NCBI RefSeq assembly: GCF_014385195.1
Contig: NZ_JACRTG010000025.1
Span: 53,113 to 117,112, forward strand
Length of the DNA stretch: 64,000 nt
Origin: Paratissierella segnis
GTDB taxonomy: Bacteria > Bacillota > Clostridia > Tissierellales > Tissierellaceae
Reading direction: 5' to 3'
Shown here: positions 53,633 to 62,817 of the stretch, in pieces
How the letters are laid out: every line of letters starts with the position of its first letter
Position numbering within the stretch: position 1 is the first letter of the stretch
Position numbers and translations under genes: made by a program
Notes under the pieces: generated by a model
Database searches by the model: none
The model's input: only the letters and a program-made list of their open reading frames with translations
Told to the model about the DNA's origin: nothing

Positions 53633-54367
53633 CTATCTGTATCTCTTTAAAACTCTATCATTTAGTCCATACCAATATGCATTTTTATAAAGTTTAAATC
53701 CATTTTTAAGTATTATCTTGAATAATTCAATATATATCTCATTAAGATCGTCTTTAGTTAATAAAGGTACATCCTCCTTGATATTGATGTCATATAAATC
53801 TAAATCCATAGCCATCTGCTTGTCCAGATATTTATTTAGACTAAAAACTTTAGGTTTGATTGCAGTATAAGTATATTTATACATTAGATTGTATAGCCTT
53901 TTATATCTTTTTTCTTCTTTATTCAAATCACTGTTGATGGTTTTTTTTAATTCTAATACTTCATTATTGCTTGTCTCAAAATGAAACAGATATTTATTAT
54001 TGTAAAGATACTCAATAGGATAATACTTCAATGTAAGTCTTTCAAGATCGTTAACAATTCTTGTATTCATATATCCTGTTTTATATCCTTCTAAGTATAA
54101 AAATAATTCCAATCTATTAATCTCTTCATGAACTAAGTTGCTTAAATTTAAAGCGATAAGTTGACTTCCTCTTCTTTTTCTTAATGCTCTATTTATACTT
54201 TTTCTTAAATTGCGAATTGATACATATTTAGGAAAAATATTTCTGATATTTTCCTCTAAATCATATAGATTTAATAGGATATGTATTGAATTGATGTCAT
54301 TGTTAAATAAAAAATTGTATTTTAAGCTTTCATATAAATTAAATACGTTTTTATTTGGCAATGCCAT
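53633..54367 (-). CDS. Hypothetical protein, helical, basic
   Basis: 244 aa from ATG 54367, which has GGGGG 7 nt upstream (an earlier ATG at 54373 is too close to it). Leu-, Asn-, Tyr- and Lys-rich and predicted mostly helical (YVSIRNLRKSINRALRKRRGSQLIALNLSNLVHEEINRLELFLYLEGYKTGYMNTRIVNDLERLTLKYYPIEYLYNN). No signal peptide, membrane segment, cysteine motif or known domain seen. Between asnA and the bofC-like gene on the same strand; a sporulation role is only a guess from place. Confidence 0.7.
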   Translation of the reverse strand: MALPNKNVFNLYESLKYNFLFNNDINSIHILLNLYDLEENIRNIFPKYVSIRNLRKSINRALRKRRGSQLIALNLSNLVHEEINRLELFLYLEGYKTGYMNTRIVNDLERLTLKYYPIEYLYNNKYLFHFETSNNEVLELKKTINSDLNKEEKRYKRLYNLMYKYTYTAIKPKVFSLNKYLDKQMAMDLDLYDINIKEDVPLLTKDDLNEIYIELFKIILKNGFKLYKNAYWYGLNDRVLKRYR

Positions 54368-54549
54368 ATCCATTCCCCCAATACCTTATCCTTATGTTAT
54401 CTAAAATAGTGACAGTATAAATTATTATACTACATTTTTCATCAAAATTGATTAACAAAATATAATTTGCTTCTTACAAAATCTTAATAATTAAGGTGCA
54501 GTATCCCTTATTACTATATTCATTTACTATGATATCATATTTAATTTTA

Positions 54550-55533
54550 TTACAATAAAAAAATATTTTCTTTCTCACATTGTTCAATTATTTCATCAGT
54601 CCATACAGAAGCTTGAACCTGACCAATATGTTTAGAATGTAAAAAATACATGCAAATTCTTGATTGTCCAATGCCTCCACCTACCGTAAAAGGTAGTTCC
54701 TGATTTAATAGCATTTTATGATAATCAAGTATCTTTCTATTTTCAGCATTTGCAAGTCTTAATTGTTTTTCCAAACTAGATCTATCGACTCTTATTCCCA
54801 TACTGGATAACTCTAAGGACTCATCTAATATTGGATTCCAAAATAGTATATCGCCGTTCAATTCCCAGTCATCATAATCAGGAGACCTTGTATCATGGAC
54901 GCTTCCAGATCTTAGTGTGCCTCCTATTTTCTTTAAAAATACCGCCTTATATTCTCTAGCAATCAGATGTTCTCTTATCTTAGGTTTTTCTTTTGGATAT
55001 AAATCTTCTAATTCCTGCGATGTAATAAATTTAATCTCATCTGGTAATTTTTTATATAATTTATTTGGATAAATTCCATTTATATAATTTTCTGTATCTT
55101 TAAAAACTTCAAAGATATCTTTAACGGTTTTCTCTAAATATTCATCAGTTCTATCTTCCTCTCTTATTACTTTTTCCCAATCCCACTGATCTACATAGAG
55201 AGAATGTGTATTATCAAGTACCTCATCAGGTCTTATAGCATCCATATCTGTATATAGTCCTTCACCAACATCAAATCCATAATATTTAAGTGCTGTTCTC
55301 TTCCACTTGGCTAAGGATTGTACTATCTCCAATTCCTGGTCGTATTTTCGCAAACTAAAGGAGACTGCTTTTTCTACACCTGTTAGATTGTCATTAAGAC
55401 CGGTTTCAGGTTTAACGAACAATGGAGCAGAAACCCTTGTAAGATTCAATCTCTCAGCCAATTTCCTTTCAAAATAATCTTTTATCAATTTTATTGCAAC
55501 TTGCATTTCTCTAGGTGTAAATAACCCATTCAT
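54550..55533 (-). CDS. asnA: Aspartate-ammonia ligase (asparagine synthetase A)
   Basis: ATP-dependent amidation of aspartate with ammonia. Class-II-synthetase-like fold: LNLTRVSAPLFVKPETGLNDNLTGVEKAVSF, WKRTALKYYGFDVGEGLYTDMDAIRPDE, LPFTVGGGIGQSRICMYFL. ATG 55533 is chosen (AGGAGG 8 nt upstream) and gives 327 aa, close to E. coli AsnA. Controlled by an Asn T-box. Confidence 0.97.
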   Translation of the reverse strand: MNGLFTPREMQVAIKLIKDYFERKLAERLNLTRVSAPLFVKPETGLNDNLTGVEKAVSFSLRKYDQELEIVQSLAKWKRTALKYYGFDVGEGLYTDMDAIRPDEVLDNTHSLYVDQWDWEKVIREEDRTDEYLEKTVKDIFEVFKDTENYINGIYPNKLYKKLPDEIKFITSQELEDLYPKEKPKIREHLIAREYKAVFLKKIGGTLRSGSVHDTRSPDYDDWELNGDILFWNPILDESLELSSMGIRVDRSSLEKQLRLANAENRKILDYHKMLLNQELPFTVGGGIGQSRICMYFLHSKHIGQVQASVWTDEIIEQCEKENIFLL

Positions 55534-55564
55534 ACTTTCAACCTCCTGTAATTTTAAAAATTTA

Positions 55565-55835
55565 AAAACCTTCCGTCCTATAAAGGACGAAAGGTTCAAT
55601 TTCGCGGTACCACCTTAATTAGCAATAAGCTCACTTAAATCTGTACGGATTTATATAAATCGATACATAACGGCTATATCGTGCCATAATCGTCTGAGCC
55701 TACTCCGCTCATTTCGGTCAGATGCTCCAGGGTGTTCTTCATTTATTCTATAGTATTGGGCTTCCACCATCCCCAACTCTCTGAAACATTAATTAATAAA
55801 CTACTCTCCCTATCTCAGCTTTAAAAAATAATTAT
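55565..55835 (-). promoter_or_regulatory. Asn-specific T-box riboswitch
   Basis: T-box AAGGTGGTACCGCG is the complement of 55603-55616; the terminator stem is the complement of about 55567-55595 with a T run. The specifier codon AAC (complement of 55734-55736) lies one base before CCCT in the same Stem I position as in the other two leaders; AAC is Asn, matching asnA. Confidence 0.92.
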
Positions 55836-55839
55836 AACA

Positions 55840-55869
55840 ATTATATAAAATGAAGAATAACTTTGTCAA
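55840..55869 (-). promoter_or_regulatory. Promoter of the asnA T-box leader
   Basis: On the minus strand TTGACA (complement of 55864-55869), 18-nt spacer, TATAAT (complement of 55840-55845). Confidence 0.65.
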
Positions 55870-55878
55870 CTTATTTTA

Positions 55879-56523
55879 TTACAACTCCATAGCAATTTTC
55901 TTATAAACATCCTCAGAATAAGCATGAATCGTATCTATGATAAAATATGTTATTTTTAGATTTAAGGATAAAGCAAAATCTAAATCACTTTCAAACCCTC
56001 TAGTCATAGAATACTCTTCAACAACATCTTCTATATATGATTTTATTTTTGACTTATAAACAATTATTTTCCCGTCATAGATGTCAATATCATCAACACT
56101 GATTACATTTTTCTTAAAATTGTGTCCTGGTGCATAATCGTTTAGACTTGACTCATATTTAATATGTTTTATCATAGATTCTTTAAATGTCCATCTTTTA
56201 GCATGTGGCAAACAAACATAATCCGATAGATAATGAGATATAACTCCTATTTTTTTACTTAAAAGCTTTAATGCAAAAGGATCTAATATCTGATTAAATT
56301 CAATAAATCTGCTGACAAATATTATTTTTATTATTTCTTTTGAAATATAATCTATACTCTCATCTTTATAATGTCTAATAATTCTATACTTAGGCAATAT
56401 ATCAGGGGAGATTGCCCCCCACAGTAGTGAATCTTCATCTAATTTAAATCCATATATTTTAAATACATTATCATTAATGTTAGTTGCAATTATTTTATGA
56501 GTATCTGCAAATATTTTAAACAC
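55879..56523 (-). CDS. Zinc-dependent phospholipase C-like protein
   Basis: 214 aa. Histidines and acids are spaced as in the zinc-dependent phospholipase C/S1-P1 family: FADTHKII, WGAISPDILPKY, RHYKDE, GVISHYLSDYVCLPHAKRW, KHIKYESSL. No signal peptide, so it is probably intracellular, as many clostridial relatives are. GTG start with GGAA just before it; the SD is weak. Substrate unknown. Confidence 0.7.
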   Translation of the reverse strand: MFKIFADTHKIIATNINDNVFKIYGFKLDEDSLLWGAISPDILPKYRIIRHYKDESIDYISKEIIKIIFVSRFIEFNQILDPFALKLLSKKIGVISHYLSDYVCLPHAKRWTFKESMIKHIKYESSLNDYAPGHNFKKNVISVDDIDIYDGKIIVYKSKIKSYIEDVVEEYSMTRGFESDLDFALSLNLKITYFIIDTIHAYSEDVYKKIAMEL

Positions 56524-56663
56524 TTCCTTTATTATACTTAAGTTTTAATTAACAATCTTATCTGATAATATTACAAAAGAAGGTGTAAGTCAACCTTAAT
56601 TGTATTGAAATATTTAGCATTTAAACATACTGCTGCAATTCGTAATCCAATTTCAATTGTACA

Positions 56664-57185
56664 TCATAAATTACTCAAATATTGCTCAAAATATTCTTTA
56701 TACACACTATAGTCATTATCACTATATAAAATAAAATTGATCTCTTCAATTGCATAACTATTAATTAAAAAATCTTTTACAGCTCTTACAACGACTTTCA
56801 CTGCACTTTCTATTGGGTATCCATATGCGCCTGTTGATATGGATGGAAATGAAATCGACTTGATATTATATTTTTCAGCCAATTTTAAAGAATTATAATA
56901 AGCATTGTATAATAATTGTTCTTCGTTCATTTTACTATCATGATAAATAGGTCCCACAGTATGAATCACATATTTTGAGGGGAGGTCCCCTGCTGTTGTA
57001 ATCCTAGACTCACCGGTAGGACATCCTCCTATTTTTTTACATTGTTCTAAAATTATCCTTCCGCCTTTTCTATGAATGGCTCCGTCAACTCCACCTCCGC
57101 CTAATAGAGTATTATTAGCGGCGTTTACTATCGCATCTACCTTTTCTTCAGTTATATCTCCTCTTTTAATGTTGATCTTTGCCAT
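56664..57185 (-). CDS. Macrodomain protein (ADP-ribose/O-acetyl-ADP-ribose hydrolase type)
   Basis: 173 aa. INIKRGDITEEKVDAIVNAANNTLLGGGGVDGAIHRKGG, STGAYGYPIESAVKVVV: a complete MacroD/YmdB-like macrodomain. Such enzymes cleave O-acetyl-ADP-ribose, the sirtuin product, or remove ADP-ribose from proteins or nucleic acids. A Sir2 gene lies at 3.5-4.2 kb but not adjacent. ATG 57185 follows GAGGAGG. Downstream of the M56 gene on the same strand. Confidence 0.93.
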   Translation of the reverse strand: MAKINIKRGDITEEKVDAIVNAANNTLLGGGGVDGAIHRKGGRIILEQCKKIGGCPTGESRITTAGDLPSKYVIHTVGPIYHDSKMNEEQLLYNAYYNSLKLAEKYNIKSISFPSISTGAYGYPIESAVKVVVRAVKDFLINSYAIEEINFILYSDNDYSVYKEYFEQYLSNL

Positions 57186-57300
57186 TATAATTTCCTCCTC
57201 TATCAAGTTCCCTTATCATTTATAATATCATATTCATTCATAATGGTTCAAATATAATGTAATTAATAATTAGACGTATCATAATTTTATATATCCAATA

Positions 57301-59544
57301 CTATTTTGACTCAGATACAGTTATTTTTAGGGATGATTGCGCTGCATATATTGTAAAAGGGTCATCAATACCACATTCCTTAAATGATTTTTCAATTATT
57401 GTATCAAGATTAGCTTCATAATTATCATCAACTTTTATATATTTTCTAATATTTCTAAACACCCTAAATATTTCTTCATCACTATAATCTCTATATAAAA
57501 ACCCAATATTACTAATTGAAAGTCCGGAAGCTACATTTTCATTGTTTTTAAATAATACCCACTCATTATCAATTAATACTACAATATCATCTTTGTATTG
57601 TGCATATTTAGAGCCTTTTATATCAAAATTCGCCTGCCCATTACTAGTAAGCGTTTCATATTCCCCCACTATTGATGTAATCTTCCCCAGAATATCTTTT
57701 TCATCAATTTCCACCGAAACTTCATATCCGGTATAATTGTAAATATTGCCATTAGCCATTATGCACCAATTTAAGGACTCACTGCTTAAATATTTACCCT
57801 CCTTATTTCCACGATTTATCATTAGTTTCCCTAGTTCATCTTCTTCAATATAAAGATACATATCCTTACCTTTGGAAAAATCTCCAATAAAGCTTCTTTC
57901 ATATAATACTTCTCTGTCATTATTCAATAACTTAATTGTAAAATCAATTTCCTCTGAATCGATCATTTCAAAATCAAACCGTACGTTCTTATCTATATCT
58001 GAATTATCAGCATTTAGGGCACTACTAGGATGTCCTTCAGTATTTAATTCAATAGTTTTTATAGATGCATCACTTCGATTAATTATATATATAAATGACT
58101 TTCCAAACTCCAGTATTTTCGCCAATTCCGCCTTATCAAGCTGAAAATCTCCAACCTTCCATTTGCCTTTAACTTTCTCCATCATTAAAGAACCTTGTAA
58201 ATTAACTAATTCTTCTGATCCATCCTTAAACTTCACAAAAGCATCTATATTGTATTGATATGTTTTATTGCCATTATGAGATATTTTTTCATCATAAAGA
58301 TTAATATTTTCAGGTTCAAGCTTGCTTCCAAATTCTCTAGCTGGTATTTCTCCCGCCAAAATAGTTCTATTGGAAATAGCCTTATTTAACGCATCCTCAG
58401 TCATAATGTCACCATATTTAGCTGTTAATGCCTCTTCTAACTCATTTGAACCAACTATTCCAAAGCCATTTTCATCAATATTCAATCCATTTTCTAAGTA
58501 TAAGTCAGAATTATAGATCATATCCGCTATATCCGTATTTTCTATTGTATAGAATAGTCTTAGAAATTCTTTGCAAATTTTCTCTGGTTGATTAGAAATT
58601 GGATTTGTGATAAGACCTATGGAGATTATAATTACAGCAATTAAAGCTATCAATATGGTCCAAAACTTAGGATTTTTGTAATTTAATATATTTTTAATTC
58701 TTGATTTTATATTGCTTTCACCAAAGGCTAACGGTAGTATCAAATTGCTTTGCTTGACTGATAAAGATAGCAGTGAAGATGAATACTCCCCTTTTAAATC
58801 ACTACCCAACTCCTTCAATACCATTTCATCACAGGACATTTCCATATCCTTAATCATAAGATAGTAGCAAATCCACATTACAGGGTTGAACCAATATATT
58901 GAAAATACAAGAAATGACATAGGCTTAATCGTATAATCAAACCTCTTTATATGAACCATTTCATGACAAATGATATAATCCAGCTCATTGTTTTTAAGCC
59001 CTATGGGCAAGTATATTTTTGGGTTAATAAGTCCAAATACAAATGGAGTTATTATCTGATCTGTTTCGTATATATTTTCCCTCACTAATGTGGCAAATCT
59101 AATCTTTCTATATATCTTTAAATAAGAATAAATACAATACATGACCAATACTGCAATTCCCAGAAGCCATATTAAAGTAAATACATTCATTAATGTATGC
59201 ATATGATTGACATTTATATGAGCTGTAGCTTCAGGTAATGTATTGTCTACTACCATGTCTATAGTTTCTATATTTACACCTAATGGATTAATCTCTGATG
59301 AGTTACTTTCTATAAATCCAATATTACGTGGAATATAATCAAAGCTTTTATCCAATGGTCTTAATAAGCTTAAGGAGCTACTAAAACTTATAGGACATAT
59401 TAACCTAAACAATACTACCGACCAAAGCATGTATGAAAATATTTTTGGAGCCTTTTTAAAAATAATTCTAAATAAAAATACTGCAAAGGCAACATAAGTG
59501 GCTGTTCTACTTAAATTTAATATTTTAATAAATATACCCGTCAT
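57301..59544 (-). CDS. BlaR1/MecR1-like M56 membrane metallopeptidase
   Basis: 747 aa. N-terminal M56 domain with several transmembrane helices and the zinc motif HEMVH at residues 194-198 (ICHEMVHIKRFDY), a membrane helix near 295-315, then a large extracytoplasmic part of about 430 residues. I find no penicillin-binding SxxK/KTG set, so it is not a standard beta-lactam sensor; the signal is unknown. Overlaps the BlaI-type repressor gene by 4 bp. M56 proteins of this kind inactivate the cognate BlaI-type repressor by proteolysis. Confidence 0.87.
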   Translation of the reverse strand: MTGIFIKILNLSRTATYVAFAVFLFRIIFKKAPKIFSYMLWSVVLFRLICPISFSSSLSLLRPLDKSFDYIPRNIGFIESNSSEINPLGVNIETIDMVVDNTLPEATAHINVNHMHTLMNVFTLIWLLGIAVLVMYCIYSYLKIYRKIRFATLVRENIYETDQIITPFVFGLINPKIYLPIGLKNNELDYIICHEMVHIKRFDYTIKPMSFLVFSIYWFNPVMWICYYLMIKDMEMSCDEMVLKELGSDLKGEYSSSLLSLSVKQSNLILPLAFGESNIKSRIKNILNYKNPKFWTILIALIAVIIISIGLITNPISNQPEKICKEFLRLFYTIENTDIADMIYNSDLYLENGLNIDENGFGIVGSNELEEALTAKYGDIMTEDALNKAISNRTILAGEIPAREFGSKLEPENINLYDEKISHNGNKTYQYNIDAFVKFKDGSEELVNLQGSLMMEKVKGKWKVGDFQLDKAELAKILEFGKSFIYIINRSDASIKTIELNTEGHPSSALNADNSDIDKNVRFDFEMIDSEEIDFTIKLLNNDREVLYERSFIGDFSKGKDMYLYIEEDELGKLMINRGNKEGKYLSSESLNWCIMANGNIYNYTGYEVSVEIDEKDILGKITSIVGEYETLTSNGQANFDIKGSKYAQYKDDIVVLIDNEWVLFKNNENVASGLSISNIGFLYRDYSDEEIFRVFRNIRKYIKVDDNYEANLDTIIEKSFKECGIDDPFTIYAAQSSLKITVSESK

Positions 59545-59900
59545 TTTGTCGCCTCCTCTATTATCCGCTTAAGCTCTAAAGCTTCACCTTTACTTAAGTT
59601 CTTATTGTCTAAAAATGCAGTTAGAAAAACCGGCAATGAGCCATCAAAGCTTTTTTCAATAATGGCTTCACTTTCATATTTTTGTACCTGCTCTTTTTTA
59701 ATTAATGATTTTACCGTAGCATTTTCGTTCATTAATAAGCCTTTCTCAGAAAGTTTTTTTATCATGTTGTAGGTGGTAGATTTTTTCCAACCTAATATTT
59801 CTTCTGTTAGTTTTGAAAGTTTAGTTGAGTTTATTGGCTCATAGTCCCATATTATACTCATAAATTTGTATTCTGCGTCAAATAATTTAAATTCTTCCAT
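59541..59900 (-). CDS. BlaI/MecI/CopY-family repressor
   Basis: 119 aa. Winged helix (FKLFDAEYKFMSIIWDYEPINSTKLSKLTEEILGWKKSTTYNMIKKLSEKGLLMNE) and a dimerising C-terminus with the usual cleavage-prone region. Cotranscribed with its M56 partner; likely autoregulated through inverted repeats over its promoter. Confidence 0.93.
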   Translation of the reverse strand: MEEFKLFDAEYKFMSIIWDYEPINSTKLSKLTEEILGWKKSTTYNMIKKLSEKGLLMNENATVKSLIKKEQVQKYESEAIIEKSFDGSLPVFLTAFLDNKNLSKGEALELKRIIEEATK

Positions 59901-59919
59901 TATTAATCCTCCCCTGGTT

Positions 59920-59973
59920 TGTCTGAATAAACCTTCTTATTTGTAGTTTATTCGAACAATCTACAAATGTCAA
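59920..59973 (-). promoter_or_regulatory. Promoter and paired operators of the BlaI-M56 operon
   Basis: On the minus strand TTGACA (complement of 59968-59973), 17-nt spacer, TAAACT (complement of 59945-59950). Two interleaved inverted repeats cover it: ATTTGTAG / CTACAAAT (59939-59946 and 59961-59968, perfect) and a 13-base pair with two mismatches (59920-59932 and 59946-59958, GAATAAAC core). Confidence 0.7.
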
Positions 59974-60056
59974 GACAAAATAAACAGAAGAAAAGATAAG
60001 TTATATTTCAAACTTACCTTAATCTAAAAATAATATATTATCCATACTTAAGTTTT

Positions 60057-60449
60057 TTATCCCTCTGTAACCTTAACATACAACTTCCTAGTCCTAGGTC
60101 CATCAAACTCACAGAAATAGACTCCCTGCCATGTTCCTAACTTTAATGCTCCGTTTTCTATAATTACAGTACATGAAGATCCTATAACAGAAGCTTTTAT
60201 ATGAGCATCTGAGTTGCCTTCCATATGACGATATTCACTTCTGTTTGGAAAAACTTTTTCTAAACCAATCAGAATATCATGTACTACATCCGGATCCGCA
60301 TTTTCATTGATAGTTACGCCTGCAGTAGTATGTGGGACAAACGCTGTTACAATTCCCTTCATTATTCCGCTTTCCTTTACAGCCTTCTTAACTATCTTAG
60401 TGATATCAATCATTTGATTTTGTTTTGTGGTTTTGATTACATGCTCCAT
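60057..60449 (-). CDS. YjbQ/UPF0047 family protein (secondary thiamine-phosphate synthase type)
   Basis: About 130 aa. VTAFVPHTTAGVTINENADPDVVHDI and HMEGNSDAHIKASVIGSSCTVIIENGALKLGTWQGVYFCEFDGPRTRKLYVKV are the YjbQ signature. Weak thiamine-phosphate synthase activity is known for E. coli YjbQ; the physiological role is open. Two adjacent ATGs follow AGGAGG; the second (60449) is better spaced. Lies after serS. Confidence 0.92.
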   Translation of the reverse strand: MEHVIKTTKQNQMIDITKIVKKAVKESGIMKGIVTAFVPHTTAGVTINENADPDVVHDILIGLEKVFPNRSEYRHMEGNSDAHIKASVIGSSCTVIIENGALKLGTWQGVYFCEFDGPRTRKLYVKVTEG

Positions 60450-60515
60450 CATAAAACCTCCTAAATTTTTTGATATCCTTAAATTAAAATGATGCAATTT
60501 TCATTCGATTATACC

Positions 60516-61796
60516 TTATTTTATAACTGTCTTTCCACCCATATAAGGCTGCAATGCAACAGGTATGTTAACAGTGCCATCTGCATTTAAATTATTTTCT
60601 AAAAAAGCAATTAGCATCCTTGGAGGTGCCACGACAGTATTGTTCAATGTATGAGCAAAATATTTATTGTTTTTTTCATCAGCAATGCGTATTTTCAACC
60701 TTCTTGCTTGTGCATCCCCTAGATTAGAACAACTGCCCACTTCAAAATATTTTTTCTGCCGTGGAGACCAAGCCTCAACATCCACTGATTTAACTTTTAA
60801 ATCAGCCAAATCTCCTGAACAGCATTCAAGTGTCCTTACAGGAATATCCAATGAACGGAATAAATCCACAGTATTTTTCCATAATTTATCAAACCACATA
60901 GGGCTATCTTCAGGTTTACAAACAACTATCATTTCTTGTTTTTCAAATTGATGTATTCTATATACTCCTCTTTCTTCTATTCCATGAGCTCCCTTTTCCT
61001 TTCTAAAACAAGGTGAATAGCTTGTTAATGTTTGCGGTAGGGATGGTTCAGGCAATATTGTATCTATGAATTTACCTATCATAGAATGCTCACTAGTTCC
61101 TATCAAGTATAAATCTTCACCCTCTATTTTATACATCATGGCATCCATCTCTGCAAAGCTCATAACTCCAGTAACAACTTCACTACGTATCATAAAAGGA
61201 GGAATACAATATGTAAATCCCCTATCAATCATAAAATCTCTTGCATAAGAAATAACTGCAGAATGAAGTCTGGCTATATCACCCATCAGATAATAAAAGC
61301 CATTGCCTGCAACCTTTCTTGCACTTTCTAAATCTATGCCTTCAAATTTTCCCATTATTTCTGTATGATAAGGTATCTCAAAATCTGGAACAACAGGTTC
61401 ACCATAGCGTTTTACCTCCACATTTTCACTGTCATCTCTCCCTATAGGAACACTTGAATCAATGATATTAGGTATAATCATCATTATTTTTAAAATTTTT
61501 TCTTTCAGTTCAGTTCCTTTATTTTCCAGCTCCGCCAGCTCTTTTTGGCTTTCGACCACTCTTTTTTTAAGGGTTTCAGCTTCTTCTTTCTCCCCCTTTG
61601 CCATTAATCCACCTATTTCCTTAGAGATCTTGTTTCTTTCTGCTCTAAGGTCATCTGCTTTTTGCTTTACCTCTCTATTCTCAATATCTAAAGCTATAAC
61701 CTCATCTACCAAAGGCAATTTATTGTCTTGAAATTTATTTTTGATGTTTTGCTTTACTACTTCGGGATTCTCCCTGACAAATTTTAAATCTAACAT
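60516..61796 (-). CDS. serS: Seryl-tRNA synthetase
   Basis: Class II synthetase, 426 aa. Long N-terminal helical arm (residues about 30-105) that reads the tRNA-Ser variable arm, then the core with TLTSYSPCFRKEKGAHGIEERGVYRIHQFEKQEMIVV (motif 2) and NNTVVAPPRMLIAFLENN (motif 3). Controlled by a Ser T-box. Confidence 0.98.
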   Translation of the reverse strand: MLDLKFVRENPEVVKQNIKNKFQDNKLPLVDEVIALDIENREVKQKADDLRAERNKISKEIGGLMAKGEKEEAETLKKRVVESQKELAELENKGTELKEKILKIMMIIPNIIDSSVPIGRDDSENVEVKRYGEPVVPDFEIPYHTEIMGKFEGIDLESARKVAGNGFYYLMGDIARLHSAVISYARDFMIDRGFTYCIPPFMIRSEVVTGVMSFAEMDAMMYKIEGEDLYLIGTSEHSMIGKFIDTILPEPSLPQTLTSYSPCFRKEKGAHGIEERGVYRIHQFEKQEMIVVCKPEDSPMWFDKLWKNTVDLFRSLDIPVRTLECCSGDLADLKVKSVDVEAWSPRQKKYFEVGSCSNLGDAQARRLKIRIADEKNNKYFAHTLNNTVVAPPRMLIAFLENNLNADGTVNIPVALQPYMGGKTVIK

Positions 61797-61867
61797 TTTT
61801 ACCCTCCATATAAATTTATAATCTTCCCACTATAATTGTATTCTAAATACAAAAAACATACAAAAAA

Positions 61868-62085
61868 ACTCTCGTCTCTAATTTTAGAGACGAGAGTTAC
61901 CCGCGGTGCCACCCTAATTATTATACACATGAATAATCACTTACTAAATTATCGCCTGTTTTGCGTCCAGGTTAATTCCCCAGAAACTTCGGAACGGATT
62001 CAATAATCATTGTATCAGTTTTCACCAACCACCGACTCTCTAAACCAATAAATTATCTACTACTTTCCATCATTGTCAAATATAT
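61868..62085 (-). promoter_or_regulatory. Ser-specific T-box riboswitch
   Basis: T-box AGGGTGGCACCGCG is the complement of 61902-61915; the terminator is a perfect long stem (complement of 61868-61897) followed by seven T. The specifier codon TCC (complement of 61996-61998), one base before TTCC in Stem I, encodes Ser, matching serS. Confidence 0.92.
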
Positions 62086-62098
62086 AATTATTAATTAT

Positions 62099-62127
62099 AC
62101 TATATACTAAAAAATTTGTTTTGTCAA
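62099..62127 (-). promoter_or_regulatory. Promoter of the serS T-box leader
   Basis: On the minus strand TTGACA (complement of 62122-62127), 17-nt spacer, TATAGT (complement of 62099-62104). Confidence 0.65.
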
Positions 62128-62220
62128 TATTGACTTTATATTTTGGCATTTACAAAAAATTAAAATTACACAGCTATAAAAAAACAAACATACTTAAGCA
62201 AAAGTTTTATAGATAAAAAA

Positions 62221-62268
62221 ACGATATGAAACTGGACATTCCTAAAAAATGTTCCTAAGTCATACCGT
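62221..62268 (-). terminator. Terminator of the rRNA-tRNA operon
   Basis: A long two-tier stem (ACGrTATGA outer, GGACATT / AATGTTCC inner) is followed on the minus strand by seven T. It lies eight bases beyond the last tRNA gene. Confidence 0.8.
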
Positions 62269-62276
62269 CATCTTAA

Positions 62277-62350
62277 CGTACCCTGAGGGATTCGAACCCT
62301 CGACCTCTTGATTCGTAGTCAAGTACTCTATCCAGCTGAGCTAAGGGTAC
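62277..62350 (-). tRNA. tRNA-Arg (ACG)
   Basis: Acceptor GTACCCT / AGGGTAC, anticodon stem CTTGA/TCAAG with loop CTACGAA. A34 is expected to be deaminated to inosine. CCA not encoded. Last gene of the cluster. Confidence 0.95.
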
Positions 62351-62361
62351 ATTTATATAAA

Positions 62362-62435
62362 TGGAGCGGGTGAAGGGGATCGAACCCTCGCAACCAGCTT
62401 GGAAGGCTGGGGCTCTACCACTGAGCTACACCCGC
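62362..62435 (-). tRNA. tRNA-Gly (TCC)
   Basis: Acceptor GCGGGTG, anticodon stem CCAGC/GCTGG with TCC; CCA encoded. Confidence 0.95.
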
Positions 62436-62489
62436 ACAATCAATTTAAAAAAAGAAGAATATAAATTCTTCATGAAGTTGACTATTTGA

Positions 62490-62564
62490 TGGAGCGGAAG
62501 ACGAGATTCGAACTCGCGACCCTCGCCTTGGCAAGGCGATGCTCTACCACTGAGCCACTTCCGC
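62490..62564 (-). tRNA. tRNA-Gly (GCC)
   Basis: Acceptor GCGGAAG, anticodon stem TCGCC/GGCGA with loop TTGCCAA; CCA encoded. Second glycine isoacceptor in the cluster. Confidence 0.95.
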
Positions 62565-62573
62565 AAATTTAAA

Positions 62574-62659
62574 TGGTGGAGGAGACTGGATTTGAACCAG
62601 TGAAAGCTCCGCTAACGGATTTACAGTCCGTCCCCTTTGGCCAACTCGGGAACTCCTCC
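62574..62659 (-). tRNA. tRNA-Tyr (GTA)
   Basis: Acceptor GGAGGAG, anticodon GTA in CGGACTGTAAATCCG, long variable arm (class II); CCA encoded. Confidence 0.95.
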
Positions 62660-62721
62660 ATAATTTTATTGGATGCTTTTCAGATATAATCTCTATCCAT
62701 CTTGGTTATAAATTGTTCTAT

Positions 62722-62797
62722 TGGAGCTGGCGAGAGGAGTTGAACCCCCAACCTACTGATTACAAGTCAGTTGCTCTGCCAATTGAGCTACGCCAGC
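62722..62797 (-). tRNA. tRNA-Thr (TGT)
   Basis: Acceptor GCTGGCG, anticodon TGT in CTGACTTGTAATCAG; CCA encoded. Confidence 0.95.
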
Positions 62798-62817
62798 GTG
62801 TATTTATTAGTGAACAG

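Noticed and set aside
55879..56523. Secreted toxin-type phospholipase C
   Set aside because: There is no signal peptide and the protein is short; intracellular family members are common and harmless-looking, so no toxin call is made.
57301..59900. Beta-lactam resistance operon
   Set aside because: No beta-lactamase or PBP2a-like gene is linked, and the sensor lacks penicillin-binding motifs.
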